Source: Edaphochlamys debaryana (taxonomy: Eukaryota > Chlorophyta > Chlorophyceae > Chlamydomonadales). Taken from it: a DNA stretch of 64,000 bases. Under the pieces are notes generated by a model that worked only from the letters and a program-made list of their open reading frames with translations, was not told the origin of the DNA and did no database searches. Every line of letters begins with the position of its first letter. The stretch's first letter is position 1. A program made the translations under genes and the position numbers. The DNA lies in the NCBI GenBank assembly GCA_016858145.1, contig JAEHOE010000196.1, positions 111,452 to 175,451 on the forward strand. The letters are read 5' to 3'. This document shows positions 47,201 to 59,300 of this stretch, one piece after another.

Positions 47201-48943
47201 CCCCCCCTCCATGCCCCCCCCCAGGCGCCCTCCAGACCCGCATCCCCTACCTCTGCCCCATGGACCACGTCATGGACCCCAACTTCATGGACGACGGGGC
47301 ATCCACCTGGAACGTGCGTGAGGGGGTTTGGGGAGGCGGGGGGGGTGGGGGGGTGCGTGGGATGCCGCCCTGAGCCCCCCGCACACGACCCCGTGCGGCC
47401 ACCACTGGGTGGGCCCAGGCAGTCGCTGCGGCAGGCGTAGGGGAGGGCAGGGTTGGGGCCAGGGGCCGGCGTGCAAGTACAGGGGGGGTAATGGCGCTTG
47501 CTGGGAGGTTGCGCCTCACCCCTGCTGGGGCTAACACCCAGTCTCCCCGCTGCATGCCGTTCTCCGCCCCTTGTGTCCCCAGGTCCGTTGGCGCGAGCAC
47601 TCGTTCCTGGAGAACCCCCGCTGCCCCGAGTCGGTCAAGCGCTCGCGGGTGACCTTCTACTCGAGCAACGTAGGCAGGCTGGGGCGCAGGGCTGGGCTGA
47701 GCTGTCCTGTGGGAGTGGGACCCTGTGATGCTGGCTACTTGGCAAGATGTTGTGACCGAGGGCAATCTTTGCAAGATGTGCTGCGGGAAAGCATGATGGT
47801 TACCTGCCCTCCTGCCTGTCCTCACTGCCACCCGCACCGTGCCCTGCTGCTGTGCCCCCCATCCCTCTCTCCTCTCTCCCCTCTCCCCTGCAGGCCACGG
47901 CCAAGCCCACTGAGAAGTGGGTGGTGCAGGAGGGCGGACTGGTGGTGCTGCTGCCTGCGGGGCTCACGCAGGGCGCCATTCGGGAGATGCTGGCCAAGTA
48001 CAGCCAGTACAAGGTGGGGGGGGGGGGGGAGCTGCTGGGAGGGAGGGGCGCACCAGCCGAGGGGGCTGGCTGCCGTGTAAACGGGTCGGGGGCAGGGACC
48101 TGCAATGGAGCAGAAGGCTGCCAACTGGTGTAACCTCCCATCCGTGCTCTCTTCTTCCCCAGATCTGGCACTTCAAGGACCCCGAGAACCTGTTTGGAGG
48201 CTTTGACGACAAAGAGTGAGTCGTGAATGCCAAACACGTTCTGCACACACAGTGCTTATAGGCTCCATCAGCATCGGTTGCTGCCATGGGCCCAGCTGCG
48301 CCTTCCACATACACCAACCAAAGTCCGCTCCTGCCCCCAAACCTTCCCCCTTTCACCCTCACGCCCCAGGCTGGCCAAGGCTGTGGAGGAGCGCATCGCC
48401 CACCTGCAGCCCGAAATGCCCCCGGACCCGTCCCCGCCCCCGCCCCCAGCTGCAAATGCCACCAACGCCTCGGCGCCTGCCTCTGGGGCGGTGAATGCTA
48501 CCGGGGTAGCGGCAGGGAATGTGTCGACGGTAGCAGTGTCAAAGGACAAGAATGCAGGTATGTCTGAGGCGAGCCGGGTGTGGGGTTGAGTAGCAGGGAG
48601 ACAACAGCATGCCTCTGGGGGTGAGCTTTGTGGGCACCTATGGAGCAATGGTGGGAGGCTATAAGTGGGGACAAAGCAAAGCTTGGTAAGGTTTGACAAG
48701 GGAAAGCGGAAGGTAGGGTAAATGCACATGGATGAGCGCAGCTAAATAAAGCCATAAAGCATTGGGACCAACCATTTTGACCACGTGGTCAGGGCCAAGC
48801 CAGCGTGGCAAAGTTCAAGGACGCCAATGGTTGGCCAAATGGTTGTCTGAGATGCCTTTGCGCCTGTCCTCACGTCCCACCCCCGCCCTCTCATACTGGC
48901 CCTCTCCTCAGGCATGCTCTCAGCGGTCCACGAGCGGCGATGA
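41233..48943 (+). CDS. XEG113: XEG113-like arabinosyltransferase (GT77), Golgi type II
   Basis: Predicted to add arabinose to hydroxyproline-linked arabinans of extensin-like wall glycoproteins in the Golgi. Exons: 41233-41337, 41408-41468, 41760-41880, 42070-42368, 42538-42594, 42816-42948, 43192-43216, 43483-43602, 43819-43896, 44096-44133, 44364-44419, 44580-44647, 44877-44959, 45194-45227, 45447-45564, 45680-45765, 45934-45972, 46289-46365, 46536-46570, 47225-47313, 47583-47669, 47894-48013, 48163-48215, 48370-48557, 48912-48943; in phase, 733 aa. One membrane span lies at 12-31. A stem has CPAxKxC-type repeats (about 105-140). Catalytic features: NYLVGAMDAQIGKAL, DxD motif DAD 289-291 in LLLVDADVML, WDQNAF, HTFYVQRLYE, and AVHCTFQYGANRGKRNRLRE. 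The C-terminus carries several N-x-S/T sites (NATNAS, NAT, NVS). Intron 19 holds a minisatellite. Family is clear; acceptor position in the arabinan chain is not. Confidence 0.9.
46669..47080. repeat. 21-bp minisatellite inside an XEG113-like intron
   Basis: About 20 imperfect units of GATACGTAACGGGAGGGGGGC. A sub-block near 46865-46965 has GATGCGTTAACGAGAGGGGGGC instead, so the array has internal structure. It fills most of the 654-bp intron between exons 19 and 20, the largest in the gene. The unit carries repeated GTAA and G-tracts and may offer cryptic donor-like sites. Confidence 0.95.
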
Positions 48944-49489
48944 GCCCTGACTGTCAGCCAGCTGCATGGCAAGCCGCAGATGCAGGCAATGAGCTGCCTG
49001 CTGAAGAGGGAACTCGGGAACTCTGCTGTTGTTGAACACTCCCAGACAGCTTCTGAGCAGTACCTGCAGTGAGGACTAGGCATGCTGCAGCTATATCATT
49101 TAGCTAGGCCTGATGGTTGTTGTGTCCTTGCCTTGACCGCAATTGTTAAATTGTGGCTGGTATGCAACTGGAGGAAGGCAAGGCAAGAAAGAATCATGTA
49201 TGAATATCAGGGGATGCTTGGTGGCCAAGGAGTGCAAGCAAAGGAAGTCAGAGGACATGGCGTTGTGCAAAGTAGGGTGCGGTGGGACCCCACAGAAGCA
49301 GAACCAATCCTAGCTTTGCAGAACTTCAGAAACTATGCCCGGAAGCTAAGCTAGCCAGCCGTCCCCTCCCCATAACCTGGTGCCATCTGTAGGGCGGCCA
49401 GGGGACACAATTTTGGACCACAGTCACCATCAGCATTGCCTAGAACGGGGCTGTCCCGCAACTCCGCAGTGAAGGAGTAGTGGAAAAGA
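48944..49489. other. 3' flank of the arabinosyltransferase
   Basis: Lower-GC sequence between the last gene and the satellite. An open frame of 90 codons (49082-49354, +) has no recognisable domain and is more likely 3' UTR or spacer. Confidence 0.5.
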
Positions 49490-52366
49490 AGCCAGCTTGC
49501 AGGCATCCGGACCCGTGACCATGAGGGGGGTGGATGGGTGTGGAGTGTGGTGGGAGCAGGCAGTGGAGTGTAGTGGACTCACACAGCTGGCAGGCTAAAA
49601 GCTGCAGGACTGCTCTGCTGAAAACGATTACTATGCGGGCAGGGACTGGGGGGCAGCAGGAGCCAGCTTGCAGGCATCCGGACCCGTGACCATGAGGGGG
49701 GTGGATGGGTGTGGAGTGTGGTGGGAGCAGGCAGTGGAGTGTAGTGGACTCACACAGCTGGCAGGCTAAAAGCTGCAGGACTGCTCTGCTGAAAACGATT
49801 ACTATGCGGGCAGGGACTGGGGGGCAGCAGGAGCCAGCTTGCAGGCATCCGGACCCGTGACCATGAGGGGGGTGGATGGGTGTGGAGTGTGGTGGGAGCA
49901 GGCAGTGGAGTGTAGTGGACTCACACAGCTGGCAGGCTAAAAGCTGCAGGACTGCTCTGCTGAAAACGATTACTATGCGGGCAGGGACTGGGGGGCAGCA
50001 GGAGCCAGCTTGCAGGCATCCGGACCCGTGACCATGAGGGGGGTGGATGGGTGTGGAGTGTGGTGGGAGCAGGCAGTGGAGTGTAGTGGACTCACACAGC
50101 TGGCAGGCTAAACGCTGCAGGACTGCTCTGCTGAAAACGATTACTATGCGGGCAGGGACTGGGGGGCAGCAGGAGCCAGCTTGCAGGCATCCGGACCCGT
50201 GACCATGAGGGGGGTGGATGGGTGTGGAGTGTGGTGGGAGCAGGCAGTGGAGTGTAGTGGACTCACACAGCTGGCAGGCTAAAAGCTGCAGGACTGCTCT
50301 GCTGAAAACGATTACTATGCGGGCAGGGACTGGGGGGCAGCAGGAGCCAGCTTGCAGGCATCCGGACCCGTGACCATGAGGGGGGTGGATGGGTGTGGAG
50401 TGTGGTGGGAGCAGGCAGTGGAGTGTAGTGGACTCACACAGCTGGCAGGCTAAACGCTGCAGGACTGCTCTGCTGAAAACGATTACTATGCGGGCAGGGA
50501 CTGGGGGGCAGCAGGAGCCAGCTTGCAGGCATCCGGACCCGTGACCATGAGGGGGGTGGATGGGTGTGGAGTGTGGTGGGAGCAGGCAGTGGAGTGTAGT
50601 GGACTCACACAGCTGGCAGGCTAAAAGCTGCAGGACTGCTCTGCTGAAAACGATTACTATGCGGGCAGGGACTGGGGGGCAGCAGGAGCCAGCTTGCAGG
50701 CATCCGGACCCGTGACCATGAGGGGGGTGGATGGGTGTGGAGTGTGGTGGGAGCAGGCAGTGGAGTGTAGTGGACTCACACAGCTGGCAGGCTAAAAGCT
50801 GCAGGACTGCTCTGCTGAAAACGATTACTATGCGGGCAGGGACTGGGGGGGCAGCAGGAGCCAGCTTGCAGGCATCCGGACCCGTGACCATGAGGGGGGT
50901 GGATGGGTGTGGAGTGTGGTGGGAGCAGGCAGTGGAGTGTAGTGGACTCACACAGCTGGCAGGCTAAAAGCTGCAGGACTGCTCTGCTGAAAACGATTAC
51001 TATGCGGGCAGGGACTGGGGGGCAGCAGGAGCCAGCTTGCAGGCATCCGGACCCGTGACCATGAGGGGGGTGGATGGGTGTGGAGTGTGGTGGGAGCAGG
51101 CAGTGGAGTGCCGTGGACTCACACAGCTGGCAGGCTAAAAGCTGCAGGACTGCTCTGCTGAAAACGATTACTATGCGGGCAGGGACTGGGGGGCAGCAGG
51201 AGCCAGCTTGCAGGCATCCGGACCCATGACCATGAGGGGGGTGGATGGGTGTGGAGTGTGGTGGGAGCAGGCAGTGGAGTGCCGTGGACTCACACAGCTG
51301 GCAGGCTAAAAGCTGCAGGACTGCTCTGCTGAAAACGATTACTATGCGGGCAGGGACTGGGGGGCAGCAGGAGCCAGCTTGCAGGCATCCCGACCCGTGA
51401 CCATGAGGGGGGTGGATGGGTGTGGAGTGTGGTGGGAGCAGGCAGTGGAGTGTAGTGGACTCACACAGCTGGCAGGCTAAAAGCTGCAGGACTGCTCTGC
51501 TGAAAACGATTACTATGCGGGCAGGGACTGGGGGGCAGCAGGAGCCAGCTTGCAGGCATCCGGACCCGTGACCATGAGGGGGGTGGATGGGTGTGGAGTG
51601 TGGTGGGAGCAGGCAGTGGAGTGCCGTGGACTCACACAGCTGGCAGGCTAAAAGCTGCAGGACTGCTCTGCTGAAAACGATTACTATGCGGGCAGGGACT
51701 GGGGGGCAGCAGGAGCCAGCTTGCAGGCATCCGGACCCATGACCATGAGGGGGGTGGATGGGTGTGGAGTGTGGTGGGAGCAGGCAGTGGAGTGCCGTGG
51801 ACTCACACAGCTGGCAGGCTAAAGCTGCAGGACTGCTCTGCTGAAAACGATTACTATGCGGGCAGGGACTGGGGGGCAGCAGGAGCCAGCTTGCAGGCAT
51901 CCGGACCCGTGACCATGAGGGGGGTGGATGGGTGTGGAGTGTGGTGGGAGCAGGCAGTGGAGTGTAGTGGACTCACACAGCTGGCAGGCTAAAAGCTGCA
52001 GGACTGCTCTGCTGAAAACGATTACTATGCGGGCAGGGACTGGGGGGCAGCAGGAGCCAGCTTGCAGGCATCCGGACCCGTGACCATGAGGGGGGTGGAT
52101 GGGTGTGGAGTGTGGTGGGAGCAGGCAGTGGAGTGCCGTGGACTCACACAGCTGGCAGGCTAAAAGCTGCAGGACTGCTCTGCTGAAAACGATTACTATG
52201 CGGGCAGGGACTGGGGGGCAGCAGGAGCCAGCTTGCAGGCATCCGGACCCATGACCATGAGGGGGGTGGATGGGTGTGGAGTGTGGTGGGAGCAGGCAGT
52301 GGAGTGCCGTGGACTCACACAGCTGGCAGGCTAAAAGCTGCAGGACTGCTCTGCTGAAAACGATTT
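49490..52366. repeat. 171-bp satellite array, about 17 copies
   Basis: Sixteen full units and one partial unit start at 49491, 49662, 49833, 50004, 50175, 50346, 50517, 50688, 50860, 51031, 51202, 51373, 51544, 51715, 51885, 52056 and 52227. Copies are almost identical. Diagnostic variants are ACCC[G/A]TGACC, GAGTG[TA/CC]GTGG and AAA[A/C]GCTG. Copies 10-17 follow a three-unit cycle (G,CC; A,CC; G,TA). Copies 3-6 alternate A/C at the third site. A 1-bp insertion (copy 8) and a 1-bp deletion (copy 14) are the only length changes seen. As 171 is 57 codons, the minus strand stays open for hundreds of codons by arithmetic alone. Confidence 0.98.
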
Positions 52367-52378
52367 TAGGGTTTAGGG
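52364..52378 (+). repeat. Interstitial telomere motif TTTTAGGG-TTTAGGG
   Basis: Two telomere-type units sit exactly where the 171-bp satellite breaks off inside its GAAAACGATT segment. TTTAGGG is the plant and Chlorella telomere repeat; TTTTAGGG is the Chlamydomonas form. The G-rich strand runs rightwards, as it would on a chromosome whose end lies to the right. Confidence 0.85.
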
Positions 52379-53738
52379 ACGCACAGACCAGGTACCCCTT
52401 CCAACGCGTTTTTGGGCCACACAGCTCTTGATTCGTTGTTTCTCAGGGCCCCACAAGGCACACACCTTGGTTAACGACCTGCCCATTAGATCCAGGCAGG
52501 GGGATGGCAAAACCATGCCTGGGGCAGCTAATAATGGTCATTCAAGCTGAGGGGGGTGGGGGCCAGGGCACCTAGCCCGGCTCAGAGCCCCTGCACGCGG
52601 GCGCTGCCTGGTGCCCCATTGTGCCTTGAATTTGGGTGTCTCCTGGCTCACAACCAGTTGTGTATGTATGGCCAAGTAAGAGGAGACAGCAGGGCACGCA
52701 GGAGCACGGTTTCCTGGTGTTCCGGGCCTCGCGAGCGCCTTGCACGCTGCCGGGCTATGCGGGGGGCACCGAGCCTGTCAATGTACCACCTTCCAGCCTG
52801 GCCTGCATGACAATTGACATATTACATCAATCTCATTCATATGAACAGCTGTGGGGACAAGAGCATAGCCATTTGGAGGGCTCGACCCCTGCGCGGTGAG
52901 GGCAACGAGCCCTCTAAAGCTAGCTCTTTCACGCACAAATGTGTCTGAACAAATACGTATGAATGCATTGAGTAAGAAAGCTTGCAAGGTGGTGCAGAAG
53001 GGCGTTGTTTCAGCAACTCGCGCACACTTCTGTTGGCCGACCGCGTACTCGAGGTGTACACCTGGCCTTTGAGAGTTTGCCTTCCATTGTTAACAACTGC
53101 ATCACCGCTTTCGAATGAGCAAAGATAGAGCTGATGGCGTGCGCTGGAGCAGAAGCTGACGGCATCGCCGTACAGCGAGACCCATAGGGTAAAAATGGTC
53201 TCTTAGCGCCTGCACAGCCAGGGGCCCCGGGCCCCCAGGCAGGGGCCCCAACCAGTGGCACACCACCACCCATCGCCTTCCCCCACCCTTCTCCCTTTGC
53301 ACCTGCCACTAGATATGTCCTGGGCTGCGCTCTGTGCTCTGGCATGGGCCAGGGGTGTGTGTATGGGGCTACCAGCCCCACCTGAAGACAGCCCCTTGCA
53401 TGGCCATGCTTCTGGGGAGGCCACTTGCAGAGGGCAGGGCAAGGCTTGCCTGATGGTGATGGGGGCGAGTAGCGGCACCAAAATAACACTGGTTAGGTAC
53501 ACAATGGATGGTAGAGAGGCGGCGCAGGGAGGGGAAGGTGCTGGGGAGTGGCCGAGGGGGCTGTGGGGCTTGCGTGATGCAGGGGGCTGCCAGAGGCCGA
53601 TCCCGCCAAGTCGCCCAAGCCGGGCAACACTCAGACTGCACTCGCTCTCTTCTTGACTTACCGGATGCCTGACGACTCACAGGCACCAAATGCAGCAACA
53701 AGGCATGTTGCCGGTGGAAACGTCGGCTGCCAGAGAGG

Positions 53739-54250
53739 TTATCGCGTTGATGAAGAAAGCGCGATGAGGTCTACAAGTAGCAGTAAGCGACGACGACTAG
53801 AAACGGTATAGCCCAAAGCCACTCCAAGCATAGCAACGAACGCAATTTGCAATCGTGGCGGGCGCAACCTGCCGCATGCTGTTTGCTCAGGCAATAGCGT
53901 TTGCCAGCCGCTTTCCAGAGAACCAAGGCTTAGCCCGCCGCAAGCCCACACGACAGAGATCCTGAGCTGCTCGTCCACCCGAGGCATTGGGTCAGAATGG
54001 CCGTGGGCCGCTGGCGCAGGGCCTCCCCAGGCTGCCTGCCGCCTGCCTTCCCCCCCCCCCCCCCCCCCCCCCCCAATGCCTTGCGCCCGCCCAGCCCCTC
54101 ACCCCTTGCCGTTTGGCTGCTTCTTCGTCTATCTGGGCCGCTTGAGGGGGCGTCGCACGTGTGGGACGCACCGTCGGGCCCCACCGAAGTGTGCCGCCTT
54201 GGGAGAGCTGGCCACTTTGAGGCACCGGTTGCTCGTAGCTGGGAAGTTGA
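53739..54250 (-). other. Candidate small gene, minus strand (weak)
   Basis: On the minus strand, a lower-GC stretch ends with an open frame encoding LQIAFVAMLGVALGYTVSS, a plausible membrane helix, followed by RRRLLLLVDLIALSSSTR and a stop at 53739-53741. An upstream frame has AQIDEEAAKRQ next to a GGGGTGAGG donor-like site, and the G/C homopolymer would fall in the intron. No complete start-to-stop model was found and the family is not recognised. Confidence 0.2.
54050..54074. repeat. C25 homopolymer
   Basis: Twenty-five consecutive C on the + strand. The true length is uncertain, since such runs are error-prone in all sequencing methods. Confidence 0.9.
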
Positions 54251-55195
54251 TGCCTGGTAAGACTGCTGATAGCATAGACATGAAGCTCAGCCGCGCGGGT
54301 GCGGTGTGGGGGGGGGGTGCGCGTGGGGGTGGGTCGGGGGACCGGGAGTTCCGAAAGCTCATGGCGCGAGGCGTGGAGCTGGGCTCGGCCGGGGCCGGCT
54401 GCCGTGGAAGGGCGAAGTGCAAGTCGCACTCCAAGCCAGTTACTCGCATTGCCATTCTATACTTGCACACTTGTACATAGTCCCTTACTAGCGCAAAGCA
54501 GCGAACGTGCTTGCGAAAGAGGCCGCATCCCTCGGCGCGCCAAGAAATTTCCGGGCCTTCTGCGCCTTCTCAACTCGGCCATTAGGCTAGAATCCTTTCC
54601 TCCTAGCCGCTTGCATGCGTGTCGCGCTTCCGGGCAAGGGCTTTTTTGCTCGCATTGCCCGCTAAAGCCACAAGCGCCGTCACCACGCGGTTGAACTACG
54701 AAGGGAGGGATCGCGGGTCTGCGTCGCCAGCCAGGTGCGCCGAGCTCTGGGGAGGCTGTCGACCGCGACTGGTTGACCCGGCCCCCCGTCCTTACCCCCG
54801 CCTGCAACATCCGTCGCCCGATGTCTCCCCGATGTGTCGATGTGGGGGACGGGCGGGGAATCCCCAACCCCCCGGGCCCCCAACCCGTTCAGCCGTTAGC
54901 ATAGGGGTGTGGGTCGTGTTCCGGGGAAGAGGGGGCCGGCGGTGAGCGTGGCAGCCTGGCGATGGGATGCCAGCTTGCGAACATGCTGGAATACATCCTC
55001 GGCCCGCGCGCGCCGGTACGGCTTCAGATGAGCGCAGAATCCGAACTGCCCATCAGTATATAGCATATACACCATATTGAGCCGGGCCTCTGCTCGCCCT
55101 GCCCTTCCCGGCTCTCAATTCCACCCCCACTGCCCCTCCCCCCCTGTCAGGTGGCACCCTTCGCCCCCCCCGCCACCCCCCGCCCTCAAACCGAA

Positions 55196-55741
55196 GGTGC
55201 GCGTGGTGGAGCATGAAGGGGGGGATGCGGCAACGCATATGGGGAGACTTAGCAACCGGCTAATCGAAGTGGGTGGAGAGGAGATCAGAGATCTGCTCAC
55301 TTTCCGCTGGTAAGCTACCGGTAGCAAGGGGCTTGGTGGGTCGAGGCAGCCTGCAAGCGCCCATCTGCGGGAGGGGAGGGGGAGGCGCCTCTGGAGGCCT
55401 GGCTCTGCCGTAGTACACTGCTGAATCAAGCGGCGTTGGAACCGCAATGCTTTGCAGAAGCACGGCGGCGCGGTGGGAGGGGCGGAGGGACGGGGGAACT
55501 GCCCTTCTCGGCACCAGCCCTCAGGACCCGCTCAGCCCCCAGCACGCGGTCCCCCGCCGCCCCCCCGCCGCCATGGCGCACCCGTGGATGCAACAGACCT
55601 AAGAGCGCTCAACTGACACGTCGCTGTTGCTGCTGCCGCCCCTCTCCCCCCCCCCCTCAGGTCAACTCGTGTCACGGAGGTGGTCTCGCGGGTGGGCACC
55701 GGTACTGGGCCTACCTACCTACCTCGCGCGCGTGTCCAGGT
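55196..55741 (+). other. Candidate exon pair (weak)
   Basis: An open segment ending LIEVGGEEIRDLLTFR is followed by TG|GTAAGC at about 55310. A second segment after CCCCCTCAG (about 55660) continues in phase as WSTRVTEVVSRVGTGTG and reaches CAG|GTGGGC near 55741. The matching phase and good splice signals are suggestive. ATG at about 55239 could be a start, but no downstream exon was found and no family is recognised. Confidence 0.25.
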
Positions 55742-56305
55742 GGGCCCTCGTGTCCAGGCGGGGTCAGGAACGGGCGATCGGAAAGGTTCGGAACGATGCT
55801 CTCAGCTGCAGCGGGTGCTATCGACCGAGAGGGACAGAACAAAGCAACTTGCATGTCCGGAGGTCAAGGGCGTTAGGCATGGCAAGGCCCCGCACGCTTC
55901 AACAAGCTTGCCCATTCGGTTTGGCACTGCGGAGTTGGCAATTGGAGCTGTACCAAGGCAATGGCGCCTGCAGTGGCAGCTCTCAGGCAAGCAAGGGCAA
56001 TTTGCGACTTGTAGAACGAGAAGAACGATGTGAGGGCACTTTCCTGGCTATGCGGCACTTGTGTGCAACACCTGCTAGCGAGGATGCCCACCGACAGTGC
56101 TTGCAAACGGCCAAGATCAAACCGTCACAACATCATACAAACCAAAATATCAGCTTCGATCAAACCAGCAAAGGGGGGGGGGCGGAATTGAGGCCGTCAC
56201 GCTCAAAACACGGCCCCCACGGGCAAACCAGCCCCGCACCCCTCCTCCCTTCCAGCAATGCATCCGCCACCCAATCCCCTGCTCAACAAACCCCTGCCCG
56301 AGTAT

Positions 56306-59300
56306 CAGACACCCAGCTGCTGACCCCACGCCCCCCTCCACGGAAATCGTCCCCTTTGCAGATGCTGGAGGTGGATGGAAGCAGCTGGAGCTGGCCCACA
56401 TCCACTGGCTCTGAGGACTTGTGCTCCTGGCAGCCGGGTTGCACCCAGGTGCCTCCAGGTGGGGTTGGGGGCACTGCCAGGGAGGTTCGGAATCGAGGGG
56501 ACAACAGATTTGAGCAGAGTTTGGGGGCGGCATGCTGCACGGGTGCAGGGGAGCCCTTGGGAGGGGTGGAGTGGTATGGAAATTCGACTTGAGGGCTGGG
56601 GGGGTCATGGGGGGTCCGTGGGCCCACCTGGGCTTGCCGCCCTCCCTTCCCCCTCACCCATTGACTGCATCCTACCTAACAGACACCCAGCTGCTGACCC
56701 CACGCCCCCCTCCACGGAAATCGTCCCCTTTGCAGATGCTGGAGGTGGATGGAAGCAGCTGGAGCTGGCCCACATCCACTGGCTCTGAGGACTTGTGCTC
56801 CTGGCAGCCGGGTTGCACCCAGGTGCCTCCAGGTGGGGTTGGGGGCACTGCCAGGGAGGTTCGGAATCGAGGGGGACAACAGATTTGAGCAGAGTTTGGG
56901 GGCGGCATGCTGCACGGGTGCAGGGGAGCCCTTGGGAGGGGTGGAGTGGTATGGAAATTCGACTTGAAGGGCTGGGGGGTCATGGGGGGTCCGTGGGCCC
57001 ACCTGGGCTTGCCGCCCTCCCTTCCCCCTCACCCATTGACTGCATCCTACCTAACAGACACCCAGCTGCTGACCCCACGCCCCCTCCACGGAAATCGTCC
57101 CCTTTGCAGATGCTGGAGGTGGATGGAAGCAGCTGGAGCTGGCCCACATCCACTGGCTCTGAGGACTTGTGCTCCTGGCAGCCGGGTTGCACCCAGGTGC
57201 CTCCAGGTGGGGTTGGGGGCACTGCCAGGGAGGTTCGGAATCGAGGGGACAACAGATTTGAGCAGAGTTTGGGGGCGGCATGCTGCACGGGTGCAGGGGA
57301 GCCCTTGGGAGGGGTGGAGTGGTATGGAAATTCGACTTGAGGGCTGGGGGGGTCATGGGGGGTCCGTGGGCCCACCTGGGCTTGCCCGCCCCTCCCCTTC
57401 CCCCTCACCCCATTGACTGCATCCTACCTAACAGACACCCAGCTGCTGACCCCACGCCCCCCTCCACGGAAATCGTCCCCTTTGCAGATGCTGGAGGTGG
57501 ATGAAGCAGCTGGAGCTGGCCCACATCCACTGGCTCTGAGGACTTGTGCTCCTGGCAGCCGGGTTGCACCCAGGTGCCTCCAGGTGGGGTTTGGGGGCAC
57601 TGCCAGGGAGGTTCGGAATCGAGGGACAACAGATTTGAGCAGAGTTTGGGGGCGGCATGCTGCACGGGTGCAGGGGAGCCCTTGGGAGGGGTGGAGTGGT
57701 ATGGAAATTCGACTTGAGGGCTGGGGGGGTCATGGGGGGTCCGTGGGCCCACCTGGGCTTGCCGCCCTCCCTTCCCCTCACCCATTGACTGCATCCTACC
57801 TAACAGACACCCAGCTGCTGACCCCACGCCCCCCTCCACGGAAATCGTCCCCTTTGCAGATGCTGGAGGTGGATGGAAGCAGCTGGAGCTGGCCCACATC
57901 CACTGGCTCTGAGGACTTGTGCTCCTGGCAGCCGGGTTGCACCCAGGTGCCTCCAGGTGGGGTTGGGGGCACTGCCAGGGAGGTTCGGAATCGAGGGGAC
58001 AACAGATTTGAGCAGAGTTTGGGGGCGGCATGCTGCACGGGTGCAGGGGAGCCCTTGGGAGGGGTGGAGTGGTATGGAAATTCGACTTGAGGGCTGGGGG
58101 GGTCATGGGGGGTCCGTGGGCCCACCTGGGCTTGCCGCCCTCCCTTCCCCCTCACCCATTGACTGCATCCTACCTAACAGACACCCAGCTGCTGACCCCA
58201 CGCCCCCCTCCACGGAAATCGTCCCCTTTGCAGATGCTGGAGGTGGATGGAAGCAGCTGGAGCTGGCCCCACATCCACTGGCTCTGAGGACTTGTGCTCC
58301 TGGCAGCCGGGTTGCACCAGGTGCCTCCAGGTGGGGTTGGGGGCACTGCCAGGGAGGTTCGGAATCGAGGGGACAACAGATTTGAGCAGAGTTTGGGGCG
58401 GCATGCTGCACGGGTGCAGGGAGCCCTTGGGAGGGGTGGAGTGGTATGGAAATTCGACTTGAGGGCTGGGGGGGTCATGGGGGGTCCGTGGGCCCACCTG
58501 GGCTTGCCGCCCTCCCTTCCCCCTCACCCATTGACTGCATCCTACCTAACAGACACCCAGCTGCTGACCCCACGCCCCCCTCCACGGAAATCGTCCCCTT
58601 TGCAGATGCTGGAGGTGGATGGAAGCAGCTGGAGCTGGCCCACATCCACTGGCTCTGAGGACTTGTGCTCCTGGCGCCGGGTTGCACCCAGGTGCCTCCA
58701 GGTGGGGTTGGGGGCACTGCCAGGGAGGTTCGGAATCGAAGGGGACAACAGATTTGAGCAGAGTTTGGGGGCGGCATGCTGCACGGGTGCAGGGGAGCCC
58801 TTGGGAGGGGTGGAGTGGTATGGAAATTCGACTTGAGGGCTGGGGGGGTCATGGGGGGTCCGTGGGCCCACCTGGGCTTTGCCGCCCTCCCTTCCCCCTC
58901 ACCCATTGACTGCATCCTACCTAACAGACACCCAGCTGCTGACCCCACGCCCCCCCTCCACGGAAATCGTCCCCTTTGCAGATGCTGGAGGTGGATGGAA
59001 GCAGCTGGAGCTGGCCCACATCCACTGGCTCTGAGGACTTGTGCTCCTGGCAGCCGGGTTGCACCCAGGTGCCTCCAGGTGGGGTTGGGGGCACTGCAGG
59101 GAGGTTCGGAATCGAGGGGGACAACAGATTTGAGCAGAGTTTGGGGGCGGCATGCCTGCACGGGTGCAGGGGAGCCCTTGGGAGGGGTGGAGTGGTATGG
59201 AAATTCGACTTGAGGGCTGGGGGGTCATGGGGGGTCCGTGGGCCCACCTGGGCTTGCCGCCCTCCCTTCCCCCTCACCCATTGACTGCATCCTACCTAAC

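Larger units (their letters stand above)
52379..56305. other. Unique spacer between two satellites
   Basis: Non-repetitive sequence of mixed GC. It contains a 25-base C homopolymer (54050-54074) and two weak gene candidates listed separately. I see no other feature I can support. Confidence 0.5.

Noticed and set aside
49490..52366. 171-bp unit as primate alpha-satellite contamination
   Set aside because: Only the length agrees. The sequence is GC-rich and directly follows algal genes, whereas alpha satellite is AT-rich.
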